Notes: generated by a model from the letters alone, not told the origin. A stretch of 58,408 bases of DNA from Hydrogenophaga flava NBRC 102514 (GCF_001571145.1 NZ_BCTF01000030.1:1-58408); one strand, 5' to 3'. Counted from the stretch's first letter, positions 42,514 to 51,575 are shown. Made by a program: numbers and translations.

Positions 42514-43677
42514 ATGGACTTCGCCCTCAACGACGAACAGAAAATGATGATCGACACCGTGCGTCGCTTCATCGCCGAAGAACTCAAGCCCCTCGAAGAC
42601 GAGGTGGAGAACTCCGGTGCGCTGCCGCAAGACAAGGCGCTCGCCATCCACCAGAAGGCCAAGGAACTGGGCCTCTACGCGCTGAACATGCCGGCCGAGC
42701 TCGGCGGTGGTGGCCTGTCCAACCTGGACCGCATCCTCTGCGAGGAACAGTTCGGCCACACCACCGACATCCTGATCCGCCGCGCCTTCGGCAACGTGTA
42801 CGAACCGCTGCTGCACTGCAAGGGCGAGCAGGTCGAGCGCTGGCTCAAGCCGGCCGTGGAAGGAAAGCGCACCTGCGCCATCACCATCACCGAATCGGGC
42901 GCGGGTTCGGATGCGGCCGGCATCAAGACCCACGCCAAGCGCAACGAGCAAGGCCAGTGGGTGCTCAACGGCAGCAAGCACTTCATCAGCGACGGCATCT
43001 GGTCCGACTTCTTCCTGGTCTCCGCCAGGACCGGCGAGAAGGAGATCAGCATGTTCATGGTGGACAAGGGCCTGCCCGGTTTCACCGTCGGCAAGGACCA
43101 GGCCATGATGGGCATCCGCGGCACCCCGCACCTCGAACTGTTCTTCGACAACGTGGTGCTGGACGACGCGGCCCTGCTGGGTGAGCAGGGCCAGGGCTTC
43201 AAGCTGGCCATGGGCGCACTCAACGTGGTGCGCCTGGCGCAGGTGGGCGCGCGCGCCGTGGGCAAGGCCACGCACGTGTGCGAGCTGATGCTGAACTACG
43301 CGAACGACCGCAAACAGTTCAACACCCGCATCGGCGACTTCCAGATGGTCCAGCAGATGCTGGCCGACAGCGTGATCGAGATCAACGCCGCGCGCTGGAT
43401 GGTCTACCAGGCCGCCTGGATGCTGGACCAGGGCCTGGACGCGCGCGAGCAGATCGCCATGGTGAAGGTGCACGCAGCGGAAACGCTGGGCCGCGTGGTG
43501 GACCGCGCGGTGCAGGTGTTCGGCGGCATGGGCTTCTGCAAGGAACTGCCGATCGAGCGCTACTACCGCGACGCGCGCATCTACCGCATCTTCGATGGCA
43601 CGTCGGAGATCCACCGCGGGGTGATCGCCAAGAGCGCGCTCAAGAAGGGCGCGCAACTGTTCGACGTGAACCGGTGA
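42514..43677 (+). CDS. Acyl-CoA dehydrogenase family protein (387 aa)
   Basis: FAD-dependent acyl-CoA dehydrogenase: N-terminal helical domain (MDFALNDEQKMMIDTVRRFI), middle beta domain with CAITITESGAGSDAAGI and the flavin loop KHFISDGIWSDFFLVSA, C-terminal helical domain with QVFGGMGFCKELPIERYYRD. The position of the usual catalytic Glu (YEG in medium-chain enzymes) is Asp361 here (IFDGTSEIHRG). Length is standard. It lies 41 bp after the TIM-barrel gene and five bases before the CoA-transferase gene, so it may desaturate the CoA ester made by the transferase. Confidence 0.9.
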   Translation: MDFALNDEQKMMIDTVRRFIAEELKPLEDEVENSGALPQDKALAIHQKAKELGLYALNMPAELGGGGLSNLDRILCEEQFGHTTDILIRRAFGNVYEPLLHCKGEQVERWLKPAVEGKRTCAITITESGAGSDAAGIKTHAKRNEQGQWVLNGSKHFISDGIWSDFFLVSARTGEKEISMFMVDKGLPGFTVGKDQAMMGIRGTPHLELFFDNVVLDDAALLGEQGQGFKLAMGALNVVRLAQVGARAVGKATHVCELMLNYANDRKQFNTRIGDFQMVQQMLADSVIEINAARWMVYQAAWMLDQGLDAREQIAMVKVHAAETLGRVVDRAVQVFGGMGFCKELPIERYYRDARIYRIFDGTSEIHRGVIAKSALKKGAQLFDVNR

Positions 43678-43682
43678 TCGCC

Positions 43683-45263
43683 ATGAGCCAGAGCAAGTTC
43701 ATGACCGCCGCCGAAGCGGCCAAGCTGATCAAGGACGGCGACACCGTGGGCCTGATGGGCGGCGGGGGTGGCCTGATGGAAGCGACGCACCTGTTCGAGG
43801 CGGTGCAGGCGCGCTACCTCGCCACCCAGCAGCCGCGCAATCTCACGGTGATGCACGCCCTGGGCATCGGCGACAAGAAGACCAAGGGCATGAACTGCTT
43901 CGCGCACGAAGGCCTGGTGAAGAAGGTCATCGGTGGCCACTGGGTCTGGTCGCCCGCCATGCAACAGCTGGCGCTGGACAACAAGATTGAGGCCTACATC
44001 CTGCCCGGCGGCGTGAGCAGCCAGCTCATGCGCGAGATCGGCGCCGGCCGCCCCGGCCTCATCAGCCACGTGGGCCTGGGCACGGTCTGTGACCCGCGCT
44101 TTGGCGGCGGGCGCATGAACGACGCCGCGAACGAAGATCTGGCCGAGGTGATCCGTATCGACGGCCGCGAGTGGCTGCGCTACAAGCCCTTCCCCATCCA
44201 CGTCGCCATCGTGCGCGCCAGCGCGGCCGATGAGGACGGCAACATCAGTTTCGAGCACGAGGCCGCCAACCTCGACGCGCAGTCGCTGGCCCTGGCGGCG
44301 CGCAACAGCGGCGGCACGGTGATCGTGCAGGTCAAGGAACGCTTGCCGAAAGGCGCGCTCAAGGCGCGCGAGGTGCGCATCCCCTCCGCCTGGGTGGACG
44401 CCATCGTGGTCGACCCGGCGCAGCAGACCAGCTACGACATCCCCTTCGACCCCGCCTTCAGCGGCGAACTCACCGGCGAAGCCCGCGCGGCCAGCGAGGC
44501 CGAGGACCACGCGCGCGAAGTCGCCGCGTCACAGGAAGCCTTCAGCGAACGCCAGGCCGTGGCCCGCCGGGCTCATGTTGAGCTGTTCAACACCGGCAAG
44601 GCGCGCCCGGTCATCAACTACGGCGTGGGCGTGCCCGACGCGGTGGCCAAACTGATCGCCGCGCGCAACGAGCAGCACCGCATCTACCAGACCATCGAAC
44701 ACGGCACCTACGGCGGCACGCTGATGGACGGCGTGCTGTTCGGCTACGCCCGCAACGCCACCGCCATGCTCGACGCGGCGACGCAGTTCGACTTCTACGG
44801 TGGCGGCGGGCTGGACGTGGCCTGCCTGGGCTTCGGCGAGTTCGACGAGGAAGGCAGCGTCAACGTCTCGCGACTGGGCGGCGTCACCGTCGGCCCCGGC
44901 GGATTCATCGACATCGCGCAGAACGCGAAGAAGGTGGTGTTCTGCGGCACGCTGGCGGCCAAGGGCGTGAAGCTCGCCACCGGCGACGGCCAGATGCGCG
45001 TGCTGCAGCAGGGCGCGGTGAAGAAGCTGGTGAAGAAGGTGGACCAGATCACCTTCAGCGGCCCGCAGGGCCTGGTCCGCGGGCAGGAGGTGCTGTACCT
45101 CACCGAACGCGGCAGCTTCCGCCTCACGCCACAGGGCATCGAGCTGTTCGAGATCGCGCCGGGCATCGATCTGCAGCGCGACATCCTGGACCAGATGGAC
45201 TTTGCGCCGCGCGTGGCGGCCGACCTGAAGGTGATGGACGCCGCGCACTTCACCGCCGCCTGA
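43683..45263 (+). CDS. Acyl-CoA:acetate/propionate CoA-transferase family protein (526 aa)
   Basis: Family I CoA-transferase with fused alpha and beta halves, like E. coli YdiF. Alpha half: FMTAAEAAKLIKDGDTVGLM and GGVSSQLMREIGAGRPGLIS with HVGLGTVCDPRFGGG. Beta half: NYGVGVPDAVAKL, catalytic glutamate Glu339 in TIEHGTYGG, and ITFSGPQGLVRGQEVLYLTE. It would transfer CoA from an acyl-CoA such as acetyl- or succinyl-CoA to the carboxylic acid being degraded. ATG 43683 follows the acyl-CoA dehydrogenase stop by five bases; translation is probably coupled. Confidence 0.88.
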   Translation: MSQSKFMTAAEAAKLIKDGDTVGLMGGGGGLMEATHLFEAVQARYLATQQPRNLTVMHALGIGDKKTKGMNCFAHEGLVKKVIGGHWVWSPAMQQLALDNKIEAYILPGGVSSQLMREIGAGRPGLISHVGLGTVCDPRFGGGRMNDAANEDLAEVIRIDGREWLRYKPFPIHVAIVRASAADEDGNISFEHEAANLDAQSLALAARNSGGTVIVQVKERLPKGALKAREVRIPSAWVDAIVVDPAQQTSYDIPFDPAFSGELTGEARAASEAEDHAREVAASQEAFSERQAVARRAHVELFNTGKARPVINYGVGVPDAVAKLIAARNEQHRIYQTIEHGTYGGTLMDGVLFGYARNATAMLDAATQFDFYGGGGLDVACLGFGEFDEEGSVNVSRLGGVTVGPGGFIDIAQNAKKVVFCGTLAAKGVKLATGDGQMRVLQQGAVKKLVKKVDQITFSGPQGLVRGQEVLYLTERGSFRLTPQGIELFEIAPGIDLQRDILDQMDFAPRVAADLKVMDAAHFTAA

Positions 45264-45285
45264 ACCGCCTGCGCGAGGCTGCGCG

Positions 45286-46311
45286 CTAACGCTGCGAACG
45301 CAGTGTTTCGTAGGCCTCGCTCACGCGCTTGAACTCGCGCTCGGCCAGCTGCTGCACCAGCGGCGGCACATGGCCGAGGCGGTCGGGGTGGTACTGCTGC
45401 AGCAGGGTACGCCGCGCGCGCTCCACCGCCTCCCAGGGACTGCTCTCCTCCAGGCCCAGCACAGACCAGGGCGTGGCCTCGGCCGCAGCGTCCGACACGG
45501 CCTCATCGCCTTCGTCGGTGTCGCTGTCGGCCTCGGGCGGCTCGATGCGCTGCACCAGACACACCGCCGCCTGCCAGTGCACCGCGTACTCGGTCTGACA
45601 AGTCGGGCAGCGCACCTCGCCGGGGGCGTCCAGTACGGGGATGCGCAGGCGCTTGTGGCAGCTCACGCAGCGCAGGATGGGCGGCTGGAGCGCGGCCGCT
45701 GGCGATGGCTCGGCGGCGGCTTCGGGCGAGGAGCCCAGTGCGGCGCGCAGGCGCTCGGTCTTGGACAGCGGGCGGCAGGCCAGCTCGGCCGCCAGCGCCT
45801 CGCACACCGACGGGTTGCAGCCGTACTCCTGGTGCAGCATGGCCAGCTCGTCCACGCTCAGGGATTGCAGCGGCCGCGCGCGGTTGGGCGGCGGCAGCAG
45901 CACCAGATCGGCCGGTTCGGTGTCCAGCAGCTGGCGAACGTGCCAGAGGTCTTCGCCCGTCAGGGGCATCGTGGCCAGCGCCTCGGCCGGCTCCACCAGA
46001 CCGGCCAGCATCTGGATGGTCAGGGGCGGCAGGTCCAGAAAGGCCGCGCAGGCCTGGGCCAGGTCGTCGTCGAGCGCCTCGATAGGCCGGAACCCGATGC
46101 GCAACTGGCTCAGGCTCCAGTAGCTCAAGCCCATCGCGGTGGCCAGCTCGCCCTGCGACAGGTCCTGCTCCGTCGCCGCCTGCATCAGGGCCGCAACCAG
46201 CAGGCCACCCGGCCGCTTGAATCCGTCCGGGTCGAGCCGTCCGCTCCAGCGATCGGGAGGACATTGAACGGTCGATGCCGACGCACTGGCGCGGGCGGTG
46301 GCTGTGGGCAT
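45286..46311 (-). CDS. Regulator-like protein with C-terminal J domain (341 aa)
   Basis: Unusual architecture. Residues about 30-110 look helical with an HTH-like segment (SQGELATAMGLSYWSLSQLR). A zinc-ribbon has four cysteines, Cys215, Cys218, Cys235 and Cys238. After an acidic linker (EADSDTDEGDEAVSD) comes a C-terminal J domain (about 280-341) with the diagnostic HPD at 308-310 (QQYHPDRLGH), the motif that stimulates DnaK ATPase. No Gly/Phe region and no DnaJ-type zinc centre with CxxCxGxG repeats, so this is a class C J protein. Start ATG 46311 (MPTATARAS). Target unknown; it lies convergent with the CoA-transferase gene. Confidence 0.72.
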   Translation of the reverse strand: MPTATARASASASTVQCPPDRWSGRLDPDGFKRPGGLLVAALMQAATEQDLSQGELATAMGLSYWSLSQLRIGFRPIEALDDDLAQACAAFLDLPPLTIQMLAGLVEPAEALATMPLTGEDLWHVRQLLDTEPADLVLLPPPNRARPLQSLSVDELAMLHQEYGCNPSVCEALAAELACRPLSKTERLRAALGSSPEAAAEPSPAAALQPPILRCVSCHKRLRIPVLDAPGEVRCPTCQTEYAVHWQAAVCLVQRIEPPEADSDTDEGDEAVSDAAAEATPWSVLGLEESSPWEAVERARRTLLQQYHPDRLGHVPPLVQQLAEREFKRVSEAYETLRSQR

Positions 46312-46422
46312 GGCGGGGGGGGTCCGGAGGGACAGCTGGCAAAACAGCGCTGGATCGTACCGGGTAAACCCTTGGGCTGCGGGCCCTGTGCCATTCACGG
46401 TCGCGGACCCTATACTGCCCAA

Positions 46423-47109
46423 ATGAACGAACCAGTACATTCTCGGCGGCAAGTGGTTCGCACCAAGGCGTCGGCGGCGAAGGAACCCACCCGCACGAAC
46501 GACCCCGACCGCACCATGGCCAACATCCTGGAAGTAGCCAAGGTGGAGTTCGCCGAGAAGGGCCTGGCCGGCGCGCGCATCGACGAGATCGCCGCCACCA
46601 CCCAGACCAGCAAGCGCATGATCTACTACTACTTCGGTAGCAAGGAAGGTCTGTATACCGCCGTGCTGGAGGCGTCCTACCGAGAGATGCGGACGCACGA
46701 GGCGGAGCTGAACCTGGACGACCTATCGCCGCTGGACGCCCTGCGCCGGCTGGTGGCCTATACCTTCGACCACCACCGCCTGAACGAGCACTACATCCGG
46801 CTGGTGATGGGCGAGAACATCAACCGCGGCCAGTACCTGGCGCAGAGTCCGGCGATCCAGGCACTCAACGTGCCCGCCATCTCCGCCATCCGCACGCTGT
46901 ACGACCGCGGCGTGGCCGCTGGCGTGTTCCGCCCCGGCCTCGACGCGCTGGACATCCACGCGTCCATTTCGGCGCTCACGTTCTTCAACGTGTCCAACCG
47001 CCACACCTTCGGACTGATCTTCAAGTTCGATGCCAGCGCCCCCGAGTGGATAGACCAGCGCCGCCGCAGCGTGATCGAGATGGTCGAGCGCTTCGTGCTC
47101 GCCATCTGA
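46423..47109 (+). CDS. TetR-family transcriptional regulator (228 aa)
   Basis: TetR repressor: N-terminal extension of about 30 residues, HTH (residues about 30-78: ANILEVAKVEFAEKGLAGAR, TTQTSKRMIYYYFGSKEGLY) and a helical ligand domain ending SVIEMVERFVLAI. ATG 46423 was chosen because it lies just downstream of TATACT and gives the usual length. The sequence AACCAGTACATT at its start recurs in extended form (AACCAGTTCGTACATT) upstream of the TRAP genes, suggesting that it regulates both itself and the TRAP-hydrolase-AroQ-AroE block. Confidence 0.87.
   Translation: MNEPVHSRRQVVRTKASAAKEPTRTNDPDRTMANILEVAKVEFAEKGLAGARIDEIAATTQTSKRMIYYYFGSKEGLYTAVLEASYREMRTHEAELNLDDLSPLDALRRLVAYTFDHHRLNEHYIRLVMGENINRGQYLAQSPAIQALNVPAISAIRTLYDRGVAAGVFRPGLDALDIHASISALTFFNVSNRHTFGLIFKFDASAPEWIDQRRRSVIEMVERFVLAI
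46430..46441. promoter_or_regulatory. Putative TetR-type site at the regulator start
   Basis: AACCAGTACATT lies over the first codons of the TetR gene. The halves AACCAGT and TACATT recur 16 bp overall at 47197-47212 in front of the TRAP operon with a short insertion between them. Autoregulation is inferred. Confidence 0.35.
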
Positions 47110-47196
47110 GCCCCCGCCCCCGCGAGACCGCCCGCCGGTCTGGTCTTGTGATGCCCTTGCCGGGTAAACACCTACGCGGCCGTCGTTGACTGAATT

Positions 47197-47212
47197 AACC
47201 AGTTCGTACATT
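47197..47212. promoter_or_regulatory. Putative TetR-type site upstream of the TRAP operon
   Basis: AACCAGTTCGTACATT, about 70 bp before the DctP start, matches the halves seen at 46430-46441. It lies in the 174-bp gap between the TetR gene and the TRAP operon, where the operon promoter must be. Confidence 0.4.
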
Positions 47213-47283
47213 ATTTCCTGGCGGCCAGAAACGCCTTGCCCGCGCCGTTCATTTCAGCCTTCCATCCCTTCAGGAGACAAACC

Positions 47284-48276
47284 ATGACGAACCGCTTCAC
47301 CCGCCGCGTGCTGCTCGGCGCCACCACCGCCCTGTGCGCCGCCGCCCTGCCCCAGTGGGCCCTGGCCCAGGGCAAGGTTGAGCTGATCTATTCCGACACG
47401 GTGGTCGAGTCCGACCCGCGCGCCGTCATCCTCAAGGACGTGTTCGGCAAGGCCCTCGGCGCCGACTTCGACTTCAAGCCCTACTTCGGCGCGACCCTGT
47501 TCAAGCAGGGCACCGAACCGGTGGCCATGCAGCGCGGCAACCTGCACCTGGCCAACCTGGCCGCGTTCGACGTGCAGAAGCAGATCCCGGCCTGGAGCAT
47601 CGTGACCACGCCCTACGTGTTCCGCGACCACATCCACATGAAGAAGGTGTTCGACAGCGATGTCGGCAAGGAACTCTTCGCCATGATGGAGAAGCAGATG
47701 GGCCTGAAGGTGCTGGCCGTGCCCTACATCGGCACCCGCCACCTGGGCCTCAAGCCCAAGAAGAAGATCAACACCCCGGCCGATCTCGCTGGCATCAAGC
47801 TGCGCATGCCGCCGGGCGAAGGCTGGCAGTTCGTCGGCACCGCCATGGGCGCCAACCCCACGCCGCTGGCCTTCACCGAGGTCTACACCGCACTGCAGAC
47901 CGGCGCCATCGACGGCCAGGACAACCCCATGGGCGCCGTCAAGAGCATGAAGTTCTACGAGGTCAGCTCGCAGATCGTCAAGACCAGCCACCTGGTCGCC
48001 AACAACCTGTTCGCCATCAGCCTGTCCAAGTGGAACAGCCTGAGCCCGGCCCAGCAGAAGACGGTGCAGGACGCGGCCGACAAGTTCGAGGCCGCCGTCA
48101 CAGCCCAGGCGCTCAAGGACGACGTGGAACAGGAAGCCTTCATGAAGCAGCAGGGCCTGGACGTGTACACGCCCGACCTGGTTGCCTTCCGCAAGCACGT
48201 GCTGGAGCAGTACGGCAAGAGCAAGTTCGCCGCCGACTGGCCGGCCGGCATGCTGGACCGCATCAACAAGCTGTGA
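47284..48276 (+). CDS. TRAP transporter substrate-binding protein, DctP family (330 aa)
   Basis: Periplasmic receptor of the second TRAP transporter. Signal peptide MTNRFTRRVLLGATTAL with an Arg pair, cleaved near WALAQG. The DctP ligand region is GIKLRMPPGEGWQFVGTAMG (arginine that binds the carboxylate) and YTALQTGAIDGQDNPMGAVK. ATG 47284 follows AGGAGACAAACC. Different family branch from the DctP at 23299. First gene after the TetR regulator. Confidence 0.9.
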   Translation: MTNRFTRRVLLGATTALCAAALPQWALAQGKVELIYSDTVVESDPRAVILKDVFGKALGADFDFKPYFGATLFKQGTEPVAMQRGNLHLANLAAFDVQKQIPAWSIVTTPYVFRDHIHMKKVFDSDVGKELFAMMEKQMGLKVLAVPYIGTRHLGLKPKKKINTPADLAGIKLRMPPGEGWQFVGTAMGANPTPLAFTEVYTALQTGAIDGQDNPMGAVKSMKFYEVSSQIVKTSHLVANNLFAISLSKWNSLSPAQQKTVQDAADKFEAAVTAQALKDDVEQEAFMKQQGLDVYTPDLVAFRKHVLEQYGKSKFAADWPAGMLDRINKL

Positions 48277-48299
48277 CCTGAACGCCCCGGACCCTCACC

Positions 48300-48836
48300 A
48301 TGACCTCTCCCTCCACCGTGCGGCCGGCCCACCGGCTGCTGCGCTGGCTGCAGCTGGGCGCCAACCATGTGCTGGTGCTGATGATGGCCACGATGTTCGT
48401 GTCCTTCATCCTGCAGATCGGCTTTCGCTACGTGTCCAACAAACCGCTGGCCTGGACGGACGAGGTCTGTGTGCTGATGTGGCTCTGGGGCATTCTCTGG
48501 GGCGGTTCGTTCGTGATGAGCAACCGCGACGACATCCGGTTCGACGTGCTCGCCAGCCACGTGTCGCGCGGCGTGCGGCGGGTGCTCACGGTGGTGGTCA
48601 GCGCCGCCATCGTGGCGATCCTGCTGCTCTCGCTGCCCGCCAGCTGGAGCTACATCAGCTTCATGAAGGTCGAAGACTCGGCCGCGCTGGGTATCCGCAT
48701 GGACTTCTTCTTCTCGATCTACCTCGCCTTCGTGGTGGCGATGGTGGTGCGCCACGCCTGGCTGGGCATCGAGGCCTTTCGCAACCGCCTGTTCGACGAC
48801 GAGCCCGCTGACTTGGCGGCCGGGGAAAACGCATGA
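48300..48836 (+). CDS. TRAP transporter small permease, DctQ family (178 aa)
   Basis: Four-helix small subunit with FVSFILQIGFRYVSNKPLAW, the conserved tryptophan-rich DEVCVLMWLWGILWGGSFVM and C-terminal FFFSIYLAFVVAMVVRHAWL. The stop overlaps the DctM start (ATGA at 48833-48836). Length 178 is normal. Confidence 0.88.
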   Translation: MTSPSTVRPAHRLLRWLQLGANHVLVLMMATMFVSFILQIGFRYVSNKPLAWTDEVCVLMWLWGILWGGSFVMSNRDDIRFDVLASHVSRGVRRVLTVVVSAAIVAILLLSLPASWSYISFMKVEDSAALGIRMDFFFSIYLAFVVAMVVRHAWLGIEAFRNRLFDDEPADLAAGENA

Positions 48837-50134
48837 ACCTGTTCTCTCCCTTCGCGATGACGGTGTACCTGATCATCGCCCTGAGCCTGATGGGCCTGCC
48901 CATCGGCCTGTCCATGCTGGCCAGTTCCATCATGTACCTGTTCATCACCGGGCAGGACATGGGCATTGCCGCCGAACAGCTGCTGCAGGGGCTGAACAAC
49001 AGCTACACCCTGCTGGCCATCCCGCTGTTCATTCTCGCGGCCGAGATCATGAACATGGGCTCGCTCACCGACAAGTTGCTGGGCTTCTGCAACGCCATCG
49101 TCGGGCGCTTCCGCGGCGGCCTGGGCCACGTGAACATCCTCTCGTCGCTGATCTTCTCGGGCATGTCCGGCTCGGCCATTGCCGACGCCGCCGGCGTGGG
49201 CCGTATGGTCATCAGCATGATGACGCGCGGCGGCCGCTACACCCCGGCCTACGCCGCGGCCGTGACCGCCGCCTCGGCGGTGATCGGGCCAATCATTCCG
49301 CCCTCGATCCCGCTGGTGCTCTACGGCCTGATCTCGGACGCCTCCATCGGCTTCCTGTTCATGGCAGGCATCGTGCCCGGCCTGCTGATCAGCGTGGTGC
49401 TGATGGCCATGAACGCCTACCTGGCGCGCGTGCGCAACTTCCCGGTGGAAGAGGCGGTGCCGCTGCGCCAGATACCGGGCATCACCTTCCGCGCCCTGCC
49501 CGCGCTGCTGATGCCGGTGGTGTTGCTGGGCGGCATCTACAGCGGCGTGATGACACCCACCGAGGCCGCCGCCGTCGCCGCGCTCTACGCCCTGGTGATC
49601 TCCATCGTGCTCTACCGCTCGGTCACGCTCAAGGGCGCCTACGGCGCGCTGCTCTCCAGCGGCCGCTCCATGGCCACCATCGGCATCCTGATCTCGGGCG
49701 CACTGGTCTTCAACTACGTGGTCACGCGCGAGAACATCCCGGTCACCGTGAGCCAGATCCTGACCGCGATGGACCTCAGCCCCATGGGCTTCCTGCTGAT
49801 GGTCAACGTGATCCTGCTGATCCTGGGCGCCCTGCTCGAAGGCGGCACCATCCTGCTGGTGATCGTGCCCATCCTGATTCCCACCGCCAAGCTGCTGGGC
49901 ATCGACATGGTGCACTTCGGCCTCGTCGTCACGGTCAACCTGATGATCGGCCTGATCACCCCGCCCTATGGCCTGTTGCTGTTCATCATGGCCAACATCA
50001 CCGGGCAGTCAATCAAGGCCATCGTGATGGAAACCCTGCCGTTCCTGGCGGTGATGCTCGGCGCGCTCTTCTTCATCACTTACGTGCCCGACGCCGTGCT
50101 GTGGCTGCCGCGCATGTTCGGCTACCAGGGCTGA
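48833..50134 (+). CDS. TRAP transporter large permease, DctM family (433 aa)
   Basis: Large twelve-helix subunit. Family phrases include YTLLAIPLFILAAEIMNMGS, LIFSGMSGSAIADAAGVGRM, GPIIPPSIPLVLYGLISDAS and the C-terminal VVTVNLMIGLITPPYGLLLF. Translationally coupled to DctQ. Its 433 residues complete a DctPQM set beside an esterase-type hydrolase and shikimate-pathway-like enzymes, so the imported compound may be an ester or a ring carboxylate. Confidence 0.92.
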   Translation: MNLFSPFAMTVYLIIALSLMGLPIGLSMLASSIMYLFITGQDMGIAAEQLLQGLNNSYTLLAIPLFILAAEIMNMGSLTDKLLGFCNAIVGRFRGGLGHVNILSSLIFSGMSGSAIADAAGVGRMVISMMTRGGRYTPAYAAAVTAASAVIGPIIPPSIPLVLYGLISDASIGFLFMAGIVPGLLISVVLMAMNAYLARVRNFPVEEAVPLRQIPGITFRALPALLMPVVLLGGIYSGVMTPTEAAAVAALYALVISIVLYRSVTLKGAYGALLSSGRSMATIGILISGALVFNYVVTRENIPVTVSQILTAMDLSPMGFLLMVNVILLILGALLEGGTILLVIVPILIPTAKLLGIDMVHFGLVVTVNLMIGLITPPYGLLLFIMANITGQSIKAIVMETLPFLAVMLGALFFITYVPDAVLWLPRMFGYQG

Positions 50135-50154
50135 GCCCTTCCTGAAAGAACCGA

Positions 50155-51090
50155 ATGATCCACCCCGACATCCACCGCTTCCTCACCGACTGGGACGCCG
50201 CCTGGGCCACCCTGCCCCCCGGCTCTGGTCCGGCCGCGCGCCGCGGCCACTTCGAAGGTGTGGCCGCCGCCATGCGCGAGCCGCACCCGCCGGGCATCGG
50301 CACGCGCGAGCACCATGTGCCCGTGCCCGAAACCGGCGAGACGGTGCGTGTGCGCGAGTTCCGCCCGCAGGGCGTGGCCGCGCCGCTGCCGGCACTGATC
50401 TACATGCACGGCGGCGCCTGGATGCAAGGCAGCCCCGAAACCCACTGGGACATCACCGCCGGCATCGCCGGGCTCAACCAGCAGGTGGTGCTGAGCGTGG
50501 ACTACGCGCTGGCGCCCGAGCAGCCCTTCCCGCGCGCGCTCAATGAGACCCTGGCCGTGGCGCGCTGGGCGCACGACCACGCCGCCGCACTGGGCCTGCG
50601 CGCCGACGCCATTGCCATCGGCGGCGACAGCGCGGGCGGCAACCTCGCAGCCGCCGCCACGCTGGAACTGCGCGGCACGCCACAGGCGCCGCGCGCGCAA
50701 CTGCTGATCTATCCCGCCACCGATCTCAGCACGGACCGCCCCTCGCACCGCGAGAACGCCAACGGCCCCCTGGTGGTCGTGGCCTCCATGCACGTGGTCA
50801 ACGCCATGTACTGCCCCGACACCAGTCTGCACTTCACGCCCCGCATCTCTCCGCTGCGCGCGGCCAGCCACGGCGGCCTGCCGCCGGCCTTCATCGCGGT
50901 GGCCGAACACGACCCGCTGCGCGACGAAGGGGTGGCCTACGCCGAAGCGCTGCAGGCGGCCGGCGTGCCGGTGGAACTCGACCGCGGCGAAGGCCTGATC
51001 CACGGCTACCTGCGGGCCAAGGCCTACTGCGCCCCGGCGCGCGAGCGCTTCGAACGCATGGCCGCCTGGTTGCGGACCGCGCTCACCTGA
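50155..51090 (+). CDS. Alpha/beta hydrolase, hormone-sensitive-lipase family (311 aa)
   Basis: Serine esterase of family IV: oxyanion motif YMHGGAW (about residues 82-88), nucleophile Ser159 in IGGDSAGGN, acid Asp in AEHDPLRDEG and histidine in GLIHGYL. No signal peptide, so it acts in the cytoplasm. It lies 20 bp after the TRAP genes and 11 bp before the DUF3237 gene. A carboxylester or lactone of the imported compound is the likely substrate, for example a quinate or hydroxycinnamate-type ester, but that is a guess. Confidence 0.88.
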   Translation: MIHPDIHRFLTDWDAAWATLPPGSGPAARRGHFEGVAAAMREPHPPGIGTREHHVPVPETGETVRVREFRPQGVAAPLPALIYMHGGAWMQGSPETHWDITAGIAGLNQQVVLSVDYALAPEQPFPRALNETLAVARWAHDHAAALGLRADAIAIGGDSAGGNLAAAATLELRGTPQAPRAQLLIYPATDLSTDRPSHRENANGPLVVVASMHVVNAMYCPDTSLHFTPRISPLRAASHGGLPPAFIAVAEHDPLRDEGVAYAEALQAAGVPVELDRGEGLIHGYLRAKAYCAPARERFERMAAWLRTALT

Positions 51091-51101
51091 ACAACACGGC
51101 C

Positions 51102-51575
51102 ATGGACACCGCCACGCCCACCGCACCCGGCCTGCGCCACGCGTTCACGATTCGTGCGCAGATCGGTGCCATCGGCGCCGGTGGCACCGGCCCGCTGGGC
51201 GTCCGCCAGCACATCCCCATCACCGGCGGCGAGGTCAGCGGCCCGGCGCTGCAGGGCCGCATCCTGCCCGGCGGCTCCGACTGGGCGCTGGTCAGGGCCG
51301 ACGGCGCTTCCTTCATCGACGCGCGCTACACCGTCGAGGCACAGGACGGCACGCTGATCTACGTGCAAAGCCGCGGCCTGCGCGTGAGCAGCCCCGAGGT
51401 GCTGGCGCGCATGCGTGCCGGCCAGCCAGTGGACCCGTCCGAGGTCTACTTCCGCGGCGCCCCCAGCTTCGAGGCGCCCGAGGGGCCGCACGGCTGGCTC
51501 AACCGCCGCCTGTTCGTCGCGACCGTCGCGCGCGAGCCGGACGGCGTCTGCCTGCAGGTGTTCGAGGTTGAATAA
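51102..51575 (+). CDS. DUF3237-family protein (157 aa)
   Basis: Small beta-barrel protein of the DUF3237/UPF0311 family: [20 protein letters not shown] near the N-terminus, [20 protein letters not shown] in the middle and [20 protein letters not shown] towards the C-terminus. Function unknown, but the family is often found beside esterases and ring-degradation genes in Proteobacteria. It is between the hydrolase and type II dehydroquinase genes in the same operon. Confidence 0.78.
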   Translation: MDTATPTAPGLRHAFTIRAQIGAIGAGGTGPLGVRQHIPITGGEVSGPALQGRILPGGSDWALVRADGASFIDARYTVEAQDGTLIYVQSRGLRVSSPEVLARMRAGQPVDPSEVYFRGAPSFEAPEGPHGWLNRRLFVATVAREPDGVCLQVFEVE

